Shown here piece after piece: positions 43,387-57,153 of a stretch of DNA of 64,000 bases (positions are counted from its first letter, which is position 1; every line of letters starts with the position of its first letter). Origin of the DNA: Rhynchonema sp. JSB1_4 (taxonomy: Eukaryota > Nematoda > Chromadorea > Monhysterida > Xyalidae); the NCBI GenBank assembly GCA_030248065.1, contig JASAMV010006242.1:45393-109392 (forward strand). Reading direction: 5' to 3'. Below the pieces are notes generated by a model that was given only the letters and a program-made list of their open reading frames with translations, was not told the DNA's origin and ran no database searches. The position numbers were made by a program, and so were the translations under genes.

Positions 43387-46300
43387 ATGACTGCAAACAA
43401 TACCGAAAATGGGGAGGGCCACCAACAACAGCAAAGCACGAATACAACAACCACAACTAGTCGATCACAAGAATCGGTTGAGACCTTGGCTCGCGAAGCG
43501 CAACAGTTGAGGGCGAGGTTGGATGCGGAAAGACAGAAACTGAATGACATACCAAGTTGGTTATTTTTGTTGGGGTCAAGGTTGAGTTTTGCATTCTTGT
43601 CACTTACTGCTCTCAGATTTGTCGATGACGCTATTCTATTCCAAAACCTAAAGGTACCACTGAACGATTTCTCGCCTCAGTGTTGAGTTACTACAAGTAA
43701 GTTATTATTAATGAGAAAGATGCCCGCCGAGGCAGGAACAATAACAATACCTTTCGATTGCTTCAATTTGCATTGATCGTCACTACAAAGAGCACCGATA
43801 GGATCTAGAAACACAAAACTGCATAATTTCCAATTTTCCACCGCCCTAATGCCTGTTTTCTGTCAATTTTCAGTCACCAAGGCAGCCGAGCGAGTGGAAT
43901 GTCTGCAAGCGCTAAACATCAAAACGCGTCGTGTACTAAAGGGTCATCAAGCCAAAGTGTTGTGCATGGACTGGTCGACCGACAAACGACATATTGTCTC
44001 ATCGTCGCAGGTTAAGGGATTTATTTGTTGGGTCCTGATTTGGTCATGTGTTCTGTCTTGTTTTGTGTTGACGTGACGCCAATGAGTGAGCTTAGTCATG
44101 CCATCTTTAAAACTGCCTGGTTGTTAAATCAGGGTCTCAATTTACCTGTATTCACCGTTCTAAAAGCTCGGTTCGCAGAGTGTTTTCTGATGTGGTTGAT
44201 CCTTTGGTTTGATTTCGCTGATGTTTCACCGCAGATTGACCGGGCGCTCATTGGGCGTCCTCGGTGATACGTTGACACAATTCGACAAAATAAATAAAAT
44301 ATAACTAACAATTTTCTATCAAATATTTCACATTCAGGACGGCAAGATCATAGTCTGGGACGGGTTCACCACTAACAAAGAGCATGCGTTTGCCATGCCG
44401 ACAACGTGGGTGATGGCTTGCGCGTATGCACCATCCGGAAATATGGTTGCTTGTGGGTGAGCGAATGATTGTGCTTTTTGTGCAGTTTTTGTAATTGGTG
44501 GACTGTGGAAGCTTTTTGTAAAGTCGTCCAAATGTGGATTTTGCACCTGAAATTTTGTTACCGAGTTGTTCGCCTGTCTCGTACAGTCTGCGCGCTCTGT
44601 AATCAAGCTCTGTGTAGTGAAAAATATTTTGATTTCAACCTACCGTTTTAAAGGGCTCGGGACATAACCGAAGGAAAGGCAGCATTAATGGATTTTTAGG
44701 CCTGTCGCGGAGCTAGCCATGAATTTAAAAATATAAAAACCTTATTTTCTGGTACGTTCGACCATGCTCTATTTCACCATTGCATTCTTATTTCTGCAGC
44801 GCAAAGCGTGACCTCAAAATTTAGGGACAAACGTGTGTTCTGGAAAAATAAGGCCGATTTTCGGAACGTTTCGCACCCTCACCGTGTGAAGCAATGGTTT
44901 GAGCGATTGAAGTTGTCATGATAAGTTATTCAGAAGCTGTTGTAATCCTATCCACGTGTTACTTGACCTTCAACTCATTTGGGGTTTCTGCACCGGTCGT
45001 TCCAATTTGTGCAAAAAATCAGTTTTTTCTGGAACGAAAAGTCCCTCTACCAAGAAATAGCGAATCTCCAAAGAGCTTATAATTTGTGCGTGACATAAGC
45101 TGTCGAAATGCTTTCCAACGGTATATAACAATATGTGCTGCTGCCATTCCTTCGGTTATGTCCCGAGCCCTTTAACCACCTAGTGAGTGCTTTGTATAGT
45201 GAACGCATATTCTACTGAGAACAAAGATGTGGGTCGTGATATATTCACTATGTAGTGCAGATGCACGTAAGACTACCTGTCAGGTAGAAAGCGCACAAAT
45301 CGAAAAAAACTAATCTATCTATCCATTAAAATTGAACTTTTCCGATTGCAGTGGTCTCGACAACAAATGTACGGTGTTCCCATTGAGTTTCGAGGACGAT
45401 ACCACCAATCGTAAACGTGCCGTGGCCACACACACGTCGTACATGTCGTGCTGCACGTTCTTGAGATCGGATAATTTGGTTGGTTTGGTTGTGGGTTGAT
45501 TGGTCATCAAAATCGGCCGACGGAACGTGGAAAAAGATGGGAAAATTGGTTGTTTGTCGCTGTTGAAGTGCCGGTTTGCTTGCAAATACACTTTTTTTGC
45601 CTAGGTACAAATATTGGGCAGCTAAAACGCAAACTGACCGTGTTTGTTTGACTTGATAAAAGAAAAGAGAAGGTCAGCAATAGAAAAACAAGAAACGTCA
45701 TAAATTTGATTGACCACCGCAATACCACGGCTACGCCGCCGGTTGATTCCCAAATAATTGTAACTTCCGCTTGAAGCTGGTCCCAGACACCTACATGAGC
45801 AGTTGGCTGATGTTTCAGCATCAGATGACCTTGCTGACTGAATATCGCCGTTTTGTTCTCCAACAAGTGTGAGGTCTACCAAACAAAATCAACCGAAGAT
45901 GCTTGCAAATGTATGAGAACATCTTCAGATCCTGACGGGCAGCGGTGATTCGACGTGCGCCATCTGGGACGTTGAGAGCGGTCAGCGGGTGCAGAACTTC
46001 AACGGCCACACCGGCGATATATTTGCGTTGGACGTGCCAAAGTCCGAAACCAGCAACATCTTCATATCCGGGGTGCGTTTCTTAATTTTTTTCGTTTTGA
46101 TTGGTACTTTTGTCGCGTGTCTGGCTGATGATGGTTTTTTGTGTAATTTGTGCGAGCAGCGTGGCAGCGTGTTTCAAAATTCCTATGTTACGAATCAGTT
46201 ACGAGCTATTTGTAAATTGCAGTAAATCTGCAGCCTGCAAAGATAACATGTGCAAGGACATTTAAAAAAACCAATCCTCCTGTTCAACTGTTTGCATTGA

Positions 46301-48720
46301 CGTAAGTCTATCCACCTATCATTTTCACTCATCACAAAAGAATGTATATACTGTATTTAACAGAGGTAATCCGAAAGTTAACGAGCGATGTTGGGAATCA
46401 AGATCGAGATATGGTCAAAAAGTTGCACCTTCCATGTAGATGGTCTCATCACGCAGCAGGTCCCTGTGAAAAGAGCACCTTACGCTGATTGTTTACAACC
46501 GGGTTGTCCTTGTTTCTAATTGTAGTGCTACCAGCGCGGATGTTCCAGTTTCTATGCAAGCAATCAACGTGAATTCACGAAAAAATCATGAGATCTGGGA
46601 AAACCACAAGCCATAAATCCAACACAGCGTACGCACGGGCACAGTACGCTTTTTGCAGTGATCCGCCGTGACGTGAAATCCTCCACAATGGTGACTCTCC
46701 CTAATTGTCACTGCAGATGCTGAATATTTTTGCAACTGGTTAAATCTAAATTATGTTACCATACAAAGGGCAGACTTTGTTCTTGTTGTCGTCTTTAATT
46801 ATGACTCGCCTTTCTTTATAATTGTACGCTGATGTTTCAAAGTCGGTACGTGAGTAGTAGAGGAGCAATCATCTTTGTTCCTCCGTATTTGCACCAAGTC
46901 AACAAAAACACGTTATAATCCAAAAAGCATGCGCAAACCACAGTTCCACAAACAATAAAATTAAAAGTTTATTTAATAAGAAACGTTTACAAAAAAGACA
47001 AATCTAATTGCACAATTGCAGGGAGCTGACAAGCACGCGCTGGTATGGGACATTCGCAGCGGGCAATGTGTTCAGAGCTTCGAAGGTCATGACGCCGACA
47101 TAAATACGATGCATTTCCATCCGAATACCGATGCGTTCGCCACTGGATCCGATGATGCCACGGTTGGGTTTTCTCTTTCTTTTAGTTTTTTTAAATATGA
47201 AAAAAACAGAAATGTTTAATAAATTCATTCAAAACGCTGCTCAACCTTTGTGAACCGGTCTGGTGTTGGTCTCGTCTCGTAATGTGTCGTGCTGCAGAGT
47301 TTTTCGAAAGTTTCTGGTGACGCTGTTTTCGACTGGCGTAAAAGTTGCTGATGTGAATTTGACCGGTCACGAAGGATGACGCTAGTCATTACAATGCACT
47401 TTATAACTCGTGCTTGGCTTGGAATGGCTCATGTTTCAGCGGTTGATAAACTTTTGGCAGGAAGGCCAGCTTGCGCTGGACAGCATTGCCTCGGAATGAG
47501 TTGAAAAATGTTTAAATAATAACCATGGCCGTGCGTTACAACCACGCGGTTCGTTGTCATGCGCAGGCAAAAATTATCGTTTAACAGAGCGAGCCAGATG
47601 ATTAGAAACTTGTAAAATACGAGCATCCTACCCAAAACCCAATAGCAACACAATTTGACCAAACATCCCATGTATCGCCATTGCAGTGTCGTCTATTCGA
47701 CCTACGAGCCGACCGGCAAGTGTGCGTGTATTCCAAGGACAGCATTCTGTTTCCGGTGCATGGAGTGGATTTCAGTGTCAGTGGTTAGTGGAACACCTGG
47801 GCACCGATGTCGTTCGAAATTTATCTATCGTCAGGACAAAATTAAATTACTCTACTTTTCTGGCTGTTTGACACTGGGGAACAGTGCTGTCCTGCATTTT
47901 TTTGCGACTGGAATTTTCTGAAAATTGGATCTCAAAATACTGCATATTTATTTTGTCAATCTGCTGTGATGATCAATTTGCTGTTTCACTGAAGAATGAC
48001 TTCTCTTGATTGGAAATTTATGATCAATCCCGACACCTACAGCATTGTATTGAGAGCGCCAAAGGCTCAACAACTGAATAACAGCCATCTAAATTTAAAA
48101 TTGCAATGTGGATGCTACAAATCTCAATTTAAATATATTCATGTCAGGCCGTCTTTTGTTCGCTGGTTACGGTGACTATCGGGCTGCCGTCTGGGATTCG
48201 CTCAAGGCCACGCGACACACCGTACTATATGGGCATGATAACAGAGTGTCGTGCTTGAAGTCAGTTCTTTATTATGCTATAGTTTGTCGATTTTATTCAA
48301 TTATCATTTCTTAGATTTGTTGTTTGTTTACTTGAATTTTTCAGGACTTCCCCCGATGGTACAGCGATTTGTACGGCGAGCTGGGATGCAACATTGAGAG
48401 TGAGCTAATTTTTGTGTCTTTTGTTCTATTTATTTGTGTGTTTATTTTTAAAAAAATGTTCAGTGATTTACTGAAAACGCTTATTTCCACCAAGTTTTTG
48501 ACCCGCGTCGCACACATCAGCAAAGCAATCCCCAAGCTTGAACCATAATAATGCACTTGCAGTTGGTTTGAATTGGCTGATGCTTCAGCCGTGGGATAAC
48601 CACAGCAACGCAATTGTTCCACCACATGCGCAACGCAGTTACTCGCATGTGGTGGAACAAAAAATAAAGACGAAATTGTAAAATTCACGACGTTTTCATG
48701 TTTTCCAGATCTGGGCGTGA
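43387..48720 (+). CDS. GNB5: G-protein beta subunit 5 (R7-RGS partner), 10 exons, 370 aa
   Basis: Exons 43387-43555, 43874-44010, 44338-44456, 45352-45478, 45929-46072, 47022-47162, 47687-47783, 48148-48259, 48345-48399 and 48709-48720 join in frame (1113 nt). After a Q/T-rich N-terminus comes a short helix and then seven WD40 blades with [27 protein letters not shown] and VWDSLK ends, finishing RIWA-stop. The wording [26 protein letters not shown] and [17 protein letters not shown] identifies the beta-5 subfamily (GPB-2 in nematodes), which pairs with the GGL domain of R7 RGS proteins to speed Galpha-o/q GTP hydrolysis rather than with G-gamma. The final exon is only 12 nt (Ile-Trp-Ala-stop). 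Several introns carry TGATGTTTCA motifs, and intron 3 has an MITE-free example. Confidence 0.96.
44652..45171. mobile_element. 520-bp inverted-repeat element with TTAA duplication, GNB5 intron
   Basis: Ends AGGGCTCGGGACATAACCG and CGGTTATGTCCCGAGCCCT flanked by TTAA on both sides (44648-44651, 45172-45175). A TTAA target is used by piggyBac-like elements, though these termini are not classic piggyBac ends. No ORF. Confidence 0.82.
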
Positions 48721-49746
48721 TTCTCTGTCGCCGATGAAGAACCGCACACCGCTTCAATAACGTAATGTATATTATTTTTGTGTTTGTCGTTGTGTTTAGT
48801 GCAGATTGGTACTATTTTTCTTTTTCGCTGGTAAATATGTACTCTTTCTGAAAATGATCTACGGTAAACTTTCGCGTAAATCTTTCTCGACCGTTTTTTC
48901 AATTATCAATCTCGTTTTGGTCCACTTGTCACAGCTTTATCGACACACGTTTGGTACTTTTCGTGTGACTTTATTATTTGGGCTTGTCGCAATTTGAACC
49001 TGCTTGTTGTCCAGCATGTGTTTTGTTTCTGGTCAAGATTTTATTCATTTGTTTGTTCTCGTGGTTTTTTATTTGTGAATTATATACCTAATCAATCAAT
49101 GATATCTTCCCACAGTACTCTTTGTGTTGTCTGCTCCTTTGTGATCTCAATGTTTTTGTCCCAAGCTTGTCAGCGTTCATTCAAGCGCGTGGTGTCTAGT
49201 CGATTATATTGTATGTGCAAAGACTTATGAAGTTTTTGGAATTTATTTGTGACGACTTCAGTCAGTATTCCGTTTTTGTATGTTTGTATTGTTCTTTCTC
49301 ACACCAAATAAGATTGCTTCACCAATCTGCGAATGGTGCATTTTTCAAACATTTATTATGTTTAAAAAGTGTACAAAATTTCAACAAGCAAGTATTGCAC
49401 GATTCTCTGTATGTACACAATGCTTTCTGTGTGTGATAATAATAAAGTAAATTATATCTTCAAAAGTTTTCGATGACACTGACAAAATTGTTGGCTGCAT
49501 TTATATGACACGTGAAACATAAACAATTCACCGATAAACAGTTGGACGTTATTGAACATAATCTGATCCGATCTGTCTTGATCATTTTTTTCTCAAGGGT
49601 TTTACGTATTTTAGGCATTTTACAGATGGCAATAATAACTGATGGCACATCAGCATCAGTAAATATGCAGGACTGCGACAGATCCGATCCTATCCCCAAG
49701 TTTGATGACCGGTCTTGTTGTTTCACCAGCGGTACATCAAAGACTG
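48721..49746. other. Convergent intergenic region
   Basis: 3' UTR space of GNB5 (plus) and the long coiled-coil gene (minus). AATAAA occurs at about 49440 on the plus strand. No gene or recognised repeat. Confidence 0.5.
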
Positions 49747-52700
49747 CTATTTGTGCGCGGACACCGTCGAATATTGTGACATCACGCTGGCTGGTCTGTT
49801 GCGTTGGTGTGGCAAACGTTTCGGGGGCAGGTATTCTGTGATGTCGTCCTTGGATGCACCGACCGGCTCCGGGCGTTTGAGGATCGGCGGTAATCGGTCG
49901 AGCTTTGTGGCCCTGTGGTGGTATACGATAACGTATAACATTATCATGGGATGCCTTCTCTCTCATTGACAGTGACCAAAAAAGCAATGACCAACTTGGA
50001 TTCAATCTGCCTGTTCGTCTCGTCCAGTCGTCTTTCCATCCTTTCTCTGTTCTCTTCCATTGCTTCAACACGATTCACCAGACTGCCACCAGATTTAACA
50101 CTAAAATATAAAGAGCAGTATCAATTTTTGGCGTAGCGCCAGCTTTGAGACTGAGCTCACATCCCTGTGAAAATATACTTCTCCAAAGAATTACAGTTCC
50201 CCCTTCATCGCTGTTTCATCTCAACCCAACCAACCTGTTCCTTCTACTCCGCCTGCCCTTCTTGTCCTTTCTGTCCCTTGCTTTCTCGTTCACGAATATT
50301 TTGTCGACAATACTGTCGATTTCTTCCTCGTTTTTCTGCGGCAACACCAAACTGAGGACGGTCTCCAGCTGATCGGGATGGAAGCCGCCGGACTCAACCA
50401 GCGTTCGGATCATTTGGATCTCCTTGAATAATCAGGGACAACGTTGAACGTAATCCGGGCTGAGAGAAGGATCTGGGGACGACTATAACCTGTCGTTGCA
50501 AGGCCTCCTGTTTGAGTAGTTCGAATTTCGTGCGTTCCTCGGCCACTTGCTGGTCGTCGGTGGCGCTTTGCTCGAGTCTAAAATTGATATCGGATGCGTG
50601 AATTCGTTGGTACATTGTTTCGTAATGCCTTCGTAGGCGGTGCACCAGGTCATCGTCCGTGCAAAAGCACCATCGAGTTAGCACTACCCATTTCCGATAA
50701 CTATTCACATCCAGTAAGGCCGATTTTGAGACCCTGTGTGGTGCATCAGCGCGATGTCATGGGGCACCACTTGGCTTTCTCGAACACCCCATTTGCATGA
50801 AGGCGTATTACCATGTTATCAAGCCCGGTATCCTAAATCCATCGAATCCCGTCGCAAATTCACAAAACATCATGCACAAACTCACAGTAGTTTCTGCCTG
50901 TCCCTGGTTTGTTGCATGACAATATCCATGGTGTCAATGTGTTTCGCGACTTGACTCGAATACGGCCTCGTCTCATGCCTCCTCCTCAATTCCTTCGCTT
51001 GTCTATCCTCCAAGGCCTGTCTGTTCTTCAGGGCCCGCTGTTGTAGTCGTTCTCTCAGCTGAGTTTCATGTTTGGCCTTTTGTGCGTTCAACCGTTCGCG
51101 GAGTTGTTTTTTGTTGCTTTCATGTTGCTCCAGCAGCTGGTTGCAGTCGGGATTCGATATCAGACCGCGGTCGTATAAATCACCCAACATGCACGCCGTT
51201 AGACCCTCGAGCGCATTGTCAAGGCCTTCCATGTTGGCTTGCTGAATGAAACATTATGCCGAGTCATGTAAATTACTAAAAGGTACATAGGGACTGTTGC
51301 ATTGCAAGACATCAGAAAAACAATGGCTCCAACCTGATTCGCTTTCAACAGCTGCAGTTGCGCCACCATTCTCCCCACTTGATGCTCCCCGCTGCGAAGC
51401 TCCTGTGCTCGTTTGTTCAGCATTTTTCGTTCAACCTGATAATTTTTGTGCATATGTAGGTGAAAATTCTGAAGTTTTAAGAATATCTTTTGAATCCTGC
51501 TCCTTCTAAAAATTATGACCATTTTGTTATAACGGACTGACGGTGACTGATTCTGGTCAACTCGGCAACCCCCTCTAAGGTTGTCACGCGAGTCAAACTT
51601 CGCAAACGATCGTGGACCGTGAAGCATTCACATTTTAAAAAAAAATCAGATTAGATGAATAAGAGAACGGTTCCGTATCTTTTGGGCCAGTCAACCTTTT
51701 GGGCCACCGTACATTTTGGGCCATGTTATATATCGGACCATGTACCTTTAAGGCCAGGTATCTTTATTTATCGATCGCCATCAACACACAAGCATAGACG
51801 TAGACGGCAGGTTGGTTGATGTTACATGAATGTTAATATAAGGCACGTGGGTACCACTTGACGGCGCGCGTCACATTTCATTGGTTTTTATGTGTGCCCA
51901 CTCTTGATCATGGTGTGATTTTTTGGGGTTTTGTAAGCTGACTTTATGACTGGATCTGGAGCGAAGCCAGATTAATTTTAGTCACAAAATTTGGTTACTT
52001 GTGTATGACTAACCTATCCTTAGCCTAAGTCACGTGACCAAGGCAACCTTCAGACCGACCGCCAAGTTTGATATCAATAAACTTTTCCATATTCCGCCCC
52101 CACGCACCCTTTCCATCTCGATTTGTGTGTCAGCGGATGCCTGTCTGAGCGCTTTCAATTTTCGTCGTGTTTTGCTTTTCAGATCACGAAGTTCGGATGA
52201 TCGGGCGCTCGACCAGGACAAGGCCAGGAGTTCGGCTGAGTCGTCGCTCACTGAACCACCGCCGCCATCGTCGCGCGTCTGACGAGAAAATTTGTCCTTC
52301 GTTTGCCTATCTGTATAATCTTTTCCCTTTTTTTAAAGTCGAGCAATTTAATTTAAACTCACATGCGATCTCGACGCCCTGTGATGGTCGTGCGAACGTT
52401 TCCTCTTCTTAATCTTTTGCTGTTGCGCATTCAGCTGGTTGAGTTTGGTCAACGCCAAATTTTTCTCCAAATTGCTCATATTTTGTTGGATTTGCTTCAT
52501 TAGTTCGGAACGCTGATCGTCCGTTAGCGACGTCTGTTGTTTTAGATGGCTGAAACGTTTGAGTTTGAATTCAACACAGCCAAACACTGGTTACAGTCAC
52601 ACTCACTCAAACATGGCCGTTTCGTGATCCCTGAGTGCCTTCTGTTCCAAAATCTCCTGCTCCGCCTTTTTCGTCACGTCGTTCTCAAACTGCAGTTGTT

Positions 52701-55700
52701 GGGCATCCAGCGTGTCATTGAGTTTTTGTATAGATTTTTGTTGTTTCTTGTCAATCTGTGCACGCGCCGCGCGCTGCGTTTCATCCGCTGAGAAAACATC
52801 GCGTGGCAGTCCTGCGGCAACCAAGAAGTTCTGATTCAAAAATATTTAAAAAATGAATTTTACAATAATTAATACTTGTGGTTATAAGTTGATAACGTTT
52901 GCTTTTTGAATTCTTGTGTCCGACGTAACATATTAGCACGTGCTCAGATTCGAGATTTCCCAAATGATAAGTGCGAAACATTTTTCTCGCAGTCTTCGTT
53001 CGTGAATGCCAAAACACCTAGTATAACTTGCGCGTCTAATTCTTTATTCAGTTCTGAGAATGATATATTTCATGGCGCACTAGATTTGTTGCAACGTGCG
53101 TTTGGTCATCCGTATCGCATCTCGCAGACCGAAAGTGAACCAGGTCATCATCAGTGCGACTACATCAGCCACGTGGTGACCCCAATGCCGTGGGCGTCAT
53201 TGTACCAACAACCGCAATGACAACAATCCTGCCACGAAATAATAAAAGTAGTTACACAAAACGCTCACGATTTCTCTCTGCGATTATGCGTGCATTCTCC
53301 TCAATGGTCTCCCTGAGCACATTTGTCAACGATTTCTCCAATCTTCTCAGTTCATCTGCCGCGTTTTCATCCCAAACACCCGTTGCGCGGTACAGCTCGT
53401 CGCGTTGTTGCGCCAACAGATGTTGTCTGCCGGTGATGTTTCATGGTTGAGCATTTTTTATTTTGAATCTACTGATGATCACCTGATAATACACCTTCTG
53501 GCATATCACGAAACAGTTGCATTGTAACCTATAGTATTTATCAGGACTGTGACTCTTATGTATTGAAACTTTCCATCACGGTGAAATTTATATCGAAACA
53601 TGGTGCTCCAACGGCACTCCGTTATACATATAATCATGCATATATTCACGATAATCTAGATGGACTACAGTACGTGGCCTTAAAAATACATAGCCAATAT
53701 AACTTGTTCTTGAGGAATTTTTATTAGCTGATGTTTCGCGATTAAAACAAAAGAAAGCCGCCCAACCTTCTCCTGAGCACTTCGATCGGGTCCGTGATCT
53801 CTTCATCAGCCAACTGCCGATTCAGCTCAGCCAGTTCTTTCTCGTGTTTGGCAAACTACAAAAAAGATTGTTTATTGTGATTTTCAATAAAAAATAGTAA
53901 AAATTATTCGCTCACCAATTTGTGCTGCAGCGCCCTTTGCTCTTTATGAACATTGTCCCTGAGTGTCTGCACTTCTTTGTCGCGCTGTTTTCTCGCTTCC
54001 GACTGCTTTTCGGCGTGCATTTTTCTGATCGCTTGGATCATCTCCCGCTTTTGGTCCGCTGAGATTTTGCCCGTTCTGAAATTGGTTATTGTATCTTTAT
54101 CTTGGTAAAATTATTTATTTTTGAAGTTTCTCAAATTTTCTTGCTTCATCATGAGAGACTGAACAAACTGTACAGTAGTTGACGGAGCCGACTGACGCGC
54201 AACGACGATTACATACAACTGAACGCGTTGTGTCAACCATTTCCGTCAACCACACTCCATTCAGCGGAAGTAAGACGAAGACAAACCCACCTGTGCAACT
54301 TGTCAACTGTCTCCAATTGTTGTTCGAGCGTACTGTCTAGCCATTGGTCTCTCACTCGCTCAAGCTCATTCTGGAAATAAAAAAAAATCAGTCAAGCTTG
54401 AATTTCAGACGTAACACGAATGGAAAGAATGTTTTGCGCCAAAGCCCATTTTTGTAGTGCACAAACGGCAGTGGTTTCAAGAGAGGGATGATTTCGCTCC
54501 AGGCAGAGTCACGAAAAGGAGGGTCAACTGTATTACAACACACACGAGCGAACCTGTTTCTTCGCGAGATTCTTCCTCTGATTCTCCTGTTTTGCGAGTG
54601 CCGCCCGTTCCCTGGCCCTTTGTTCGTCGAAAACAGTGCGCACAATGCGTTCATGGTTGTCGAGATCGTTTGACAGAAGGCGAGCCGTTTCGTTGCTGAT
54701 TTTGCCTGCAGAGGTGAACGGTTGATGTTTCAACCGAGTTGTGTTGAGTGGAAAAACGAGTTTAAAAATGGTGGCAACGGTGTGTGCACAATCTTGTTGC
54801 CCCATAGGTCAGTCTCTAGTGACGATATTTTGTACATCCGGGTACAAGCAATGTTTTTGAGCGGATTGAGTTACTCGTGTGTCTTGTGGGCGGAACGTCG
54901 TGACCACAGTATGCTGACGATGACTTTGTGCCCGTCCGTGCAAACAGGTGGAAATGGCCGTCCCAGAGCAGAGCATAAAAATTGCATATATGTACTACAG
55001 TGTTTTGTTCAGATTATGTTTTACACCATGTTTGTCGACCAATTTTTCACACTACTTGGACACATGTGTAGGTATACGTTCCCTCACCAGTTCTAACAAG
55101 TTCGTCCAATAGTTCAGCATTTGAATCCCTCAAAATACGTTCCTGCTCATGTCTCCATTTCGTTTCCAATTTTTCGCGCTCCATCGCCCTACGCAGCTGC
55201 ACTTTGTGCGTTAGGGTTTCCAACTCGGCGGCTTGCACTGTTTCCAGGTCATGTTGGGCCTGAAAATCAGGAAATCTTGGAAACACAACATATTTTTAGG
55301 CGCAAACTTGGGAAACCGAATTTAAACAACGCACTTCTGGATCATTTTTGTTCTTTTCGAGCAGTTCACGAGCGTCGCGCTGCTGTTTCTTGCGAAGGTT
55401 GGACTTCAACTTCTGAAATTCACAATTCAGATTCGTTTTGTTGCAAACTGGATAGCTTCTCTTTGTATTCTCAATGTGAAATAGCACGAGATTAATTGGA
55501 TGCATTGTTCAGTCTGTATAATGTTCGTCCTGAGACGCTACCGTCCGTCCCTGTTATCATGCCTATATATACCTTCCATGAGCATGCAGATGCACCACAA
55601 TACGCATATTCGGTCATACTGAAGAATCTTTAGAACGAGTGTGGTCAATGACCGATCGGGCGGGAACAAACTGTCAGTGTTCAACAACGAACGAAGCACC

Positions 55701-56233
55701 AGACCAACACACCTGTTCCCTGTCGTACCATTTGCTCTCCAGTTCTTGTCTCTCGCGTTTCCGAGCCTTTTCGGTTTCCCCGACCCGTTTCTTCACCCGT
55801 TGCCTGTTCCTGTCCAGTAACATTGTGGCAGCCCTGTTTGTCTCGGTGTCTATCAAATTGTGATGCACCGGTAGCAAAGCGGCCAATTCGTCGGAATCCA
55901 AACGGTGCTCGGCTGCAGTGTGGTCCGCTACCGCTTGCCTGAATGAGAAAGACAACACACGAAGCCGGGCGGGCCCGAAAAGACAGACCGCCAGGACGAC
56001 AAACCGGGCCACCCCCCCCGGCGCGCCCCCCCCCCCCCCCCAAACAAAAAACAAAACCCCTATGTAGAGTCTTGCCCCCCCGGGGTCCTACTTTACTGTA
56101 CTTTGGACTGTGGAGGGGTCGCGACTCGTCCCCAACCGAAAGCAGGCTGCTCGGAAGTCTTCACGATTGCTCGTGTCGAAAACCGTGTCGCCCCAGAATC
56201 GGTGGTACAGCTGGAGAAGCGACTTGACTATTT
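49747..56233 (-). CDS. Long coiled-coil protein, about 18 exons (5' end missing)
   Basis: Exons read 5' to 3': 56233-56092, 55938-55713, 55412-55335, 55259-55088, 54705-54554, 54370-54291, 54075-53916, 53855-53767, 53426-53258, 52830-52607, 52549-52363, 52278-52108, 51435-51334, 51241-50886, about 50650-50490, 50422-50235, 50100-49996 and 49912-49747. Phases agree across almost all junctions; the exon near 50650 has an uncertain start. The roughly 970 visible residues begin VKSLLQLYHRFWGD and are then almost all heptad-like helices rich in E, K, Q and R; a Gly-Ser-Asp stretch lies near TRDDGGGSVSDDS, and the end is proline-containing (ITEYLPPKRLPHQ). No signal peptide or membrane segment is visible. 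I considered an EVC2/limbin-like or axonemal coiled-coil protein but recognise no diagnostic motif. No start codon was found; the first visible exon ends just 77 bp from an LTR. Confidence 0.62.
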
Positions 56234-56309
56234 CTGGACGGAATGAATTACGATAATGTTTGATTTACCTATTTCTTATGCAATGAACTATTGCGCGGCT
56301 TGGGTTTGG

Positions 56310-56793
56310 TGTTAAAGAATAAAAGTGGAAATGGAATTGATGATATTTAGGGTTTTATTATAAAAATAGGCTTATTTAGAAAAGCACAGAGCGGGCGCGA
56401 GAGAATGAGAGAAAAGCAAAGACTATAGGCGTGATCGCACCTAAGCGAGCACCATTTCCCGTGTTCTACGTCGTGGCCGAATTGTTTTGACAAAAAGTCA
56501 GCCAACCGACGTAAAAGTCGAACACGTGCAATTTGGGAAATGAGTAATGAGAACTGAGGAAATAGTGCTCGGCCGTCCTTTAAATACTCGATCGCATTTC
56601 TTTTTCTTTTGTCGATCCATTCCGGATTAATTACTATAAGATAATTGGACGGCTCCTAACTATGATTGGTTGGAGAGAAATATTTGAATTTTAGAGAAGA
56701 GAAATAGAATGACAATGCAATTAAAGAGAATGGGTTACTGTAGACACAGGATCAAGCGCGGAAATTCAAATGGGCTATTCCCGAATCCCCACA
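56310..56793 (-). mobile_element. 3' LTR of a Ty3/gypsy-like retrotransposon
   Basis: Read on the minus strand it starts TGTGGGGATTCGGG right after a polypurine tract and ends TTCTTTAACA, i.e. TG...CA style ends 484 bp apart. It contains a TATA-like TATTTAAAG (56586-56577) and a downstream AATAAA (56359-56354). The 5' LTR would lie beyond 64000, so identity between LTRs cannot be checked. Confidence 0.72.
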
Positions 56794-56794
56794 C

Positions 56795-56806
56795 TATCCC
56801 CCCCTA
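56795..56806 (-). other. Polypurine tract
   Basis: TAGGGGGGGATA on the minus strand directly abuts the proposed LTR start, the expected plus-strand primer site for an LTR retroelement. Confidence 0.7.
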
Positions 56807-57153
56807 AATTAGCTGACGTCCCGGCAGCTCTAGGATAAATGTGATAGAAAACTAACAAAGTTTGGGACGATCTTAGTATAAAAGAAAATAAAATGTCCTT
56901 AGCACAATATTAGTGAGCTAATCTATTACCTTAAGCGCCCAAGAAATAATAATAAAGTTATAGCACACACAAATAAAATGATATTAACGGGTGATTTTTA
57001 CTTAGAGAAAATAAAATGTTGATGTTAACCAGGTCTTCTTTCTTGAAACTTAGACATCACACATTTGTGGTGACAAATTTATGTGAGTCTGAACTTTTAC
57101 TTCGTATACCAACAGGCAACACACAGCTTCTTCTGTGAAAACTTTATGTGAGC
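56807..57153 (-). other. 3' untranslated part of the retroelement
   Basis: About 350 bp of A/T-rich DNA between the stop of the 2088-codon ORF and the polypurine tract. No ORF or hairpin stands out. Confidence 0.5.

Noticed and set aside
49747..56233. Assignment of the long coiled-coil gene to EVC2/limbin or trichohyalin
   Set aside because: Only compositional similarity to coiled coils; no membrane segment or diagnostic motif seen.
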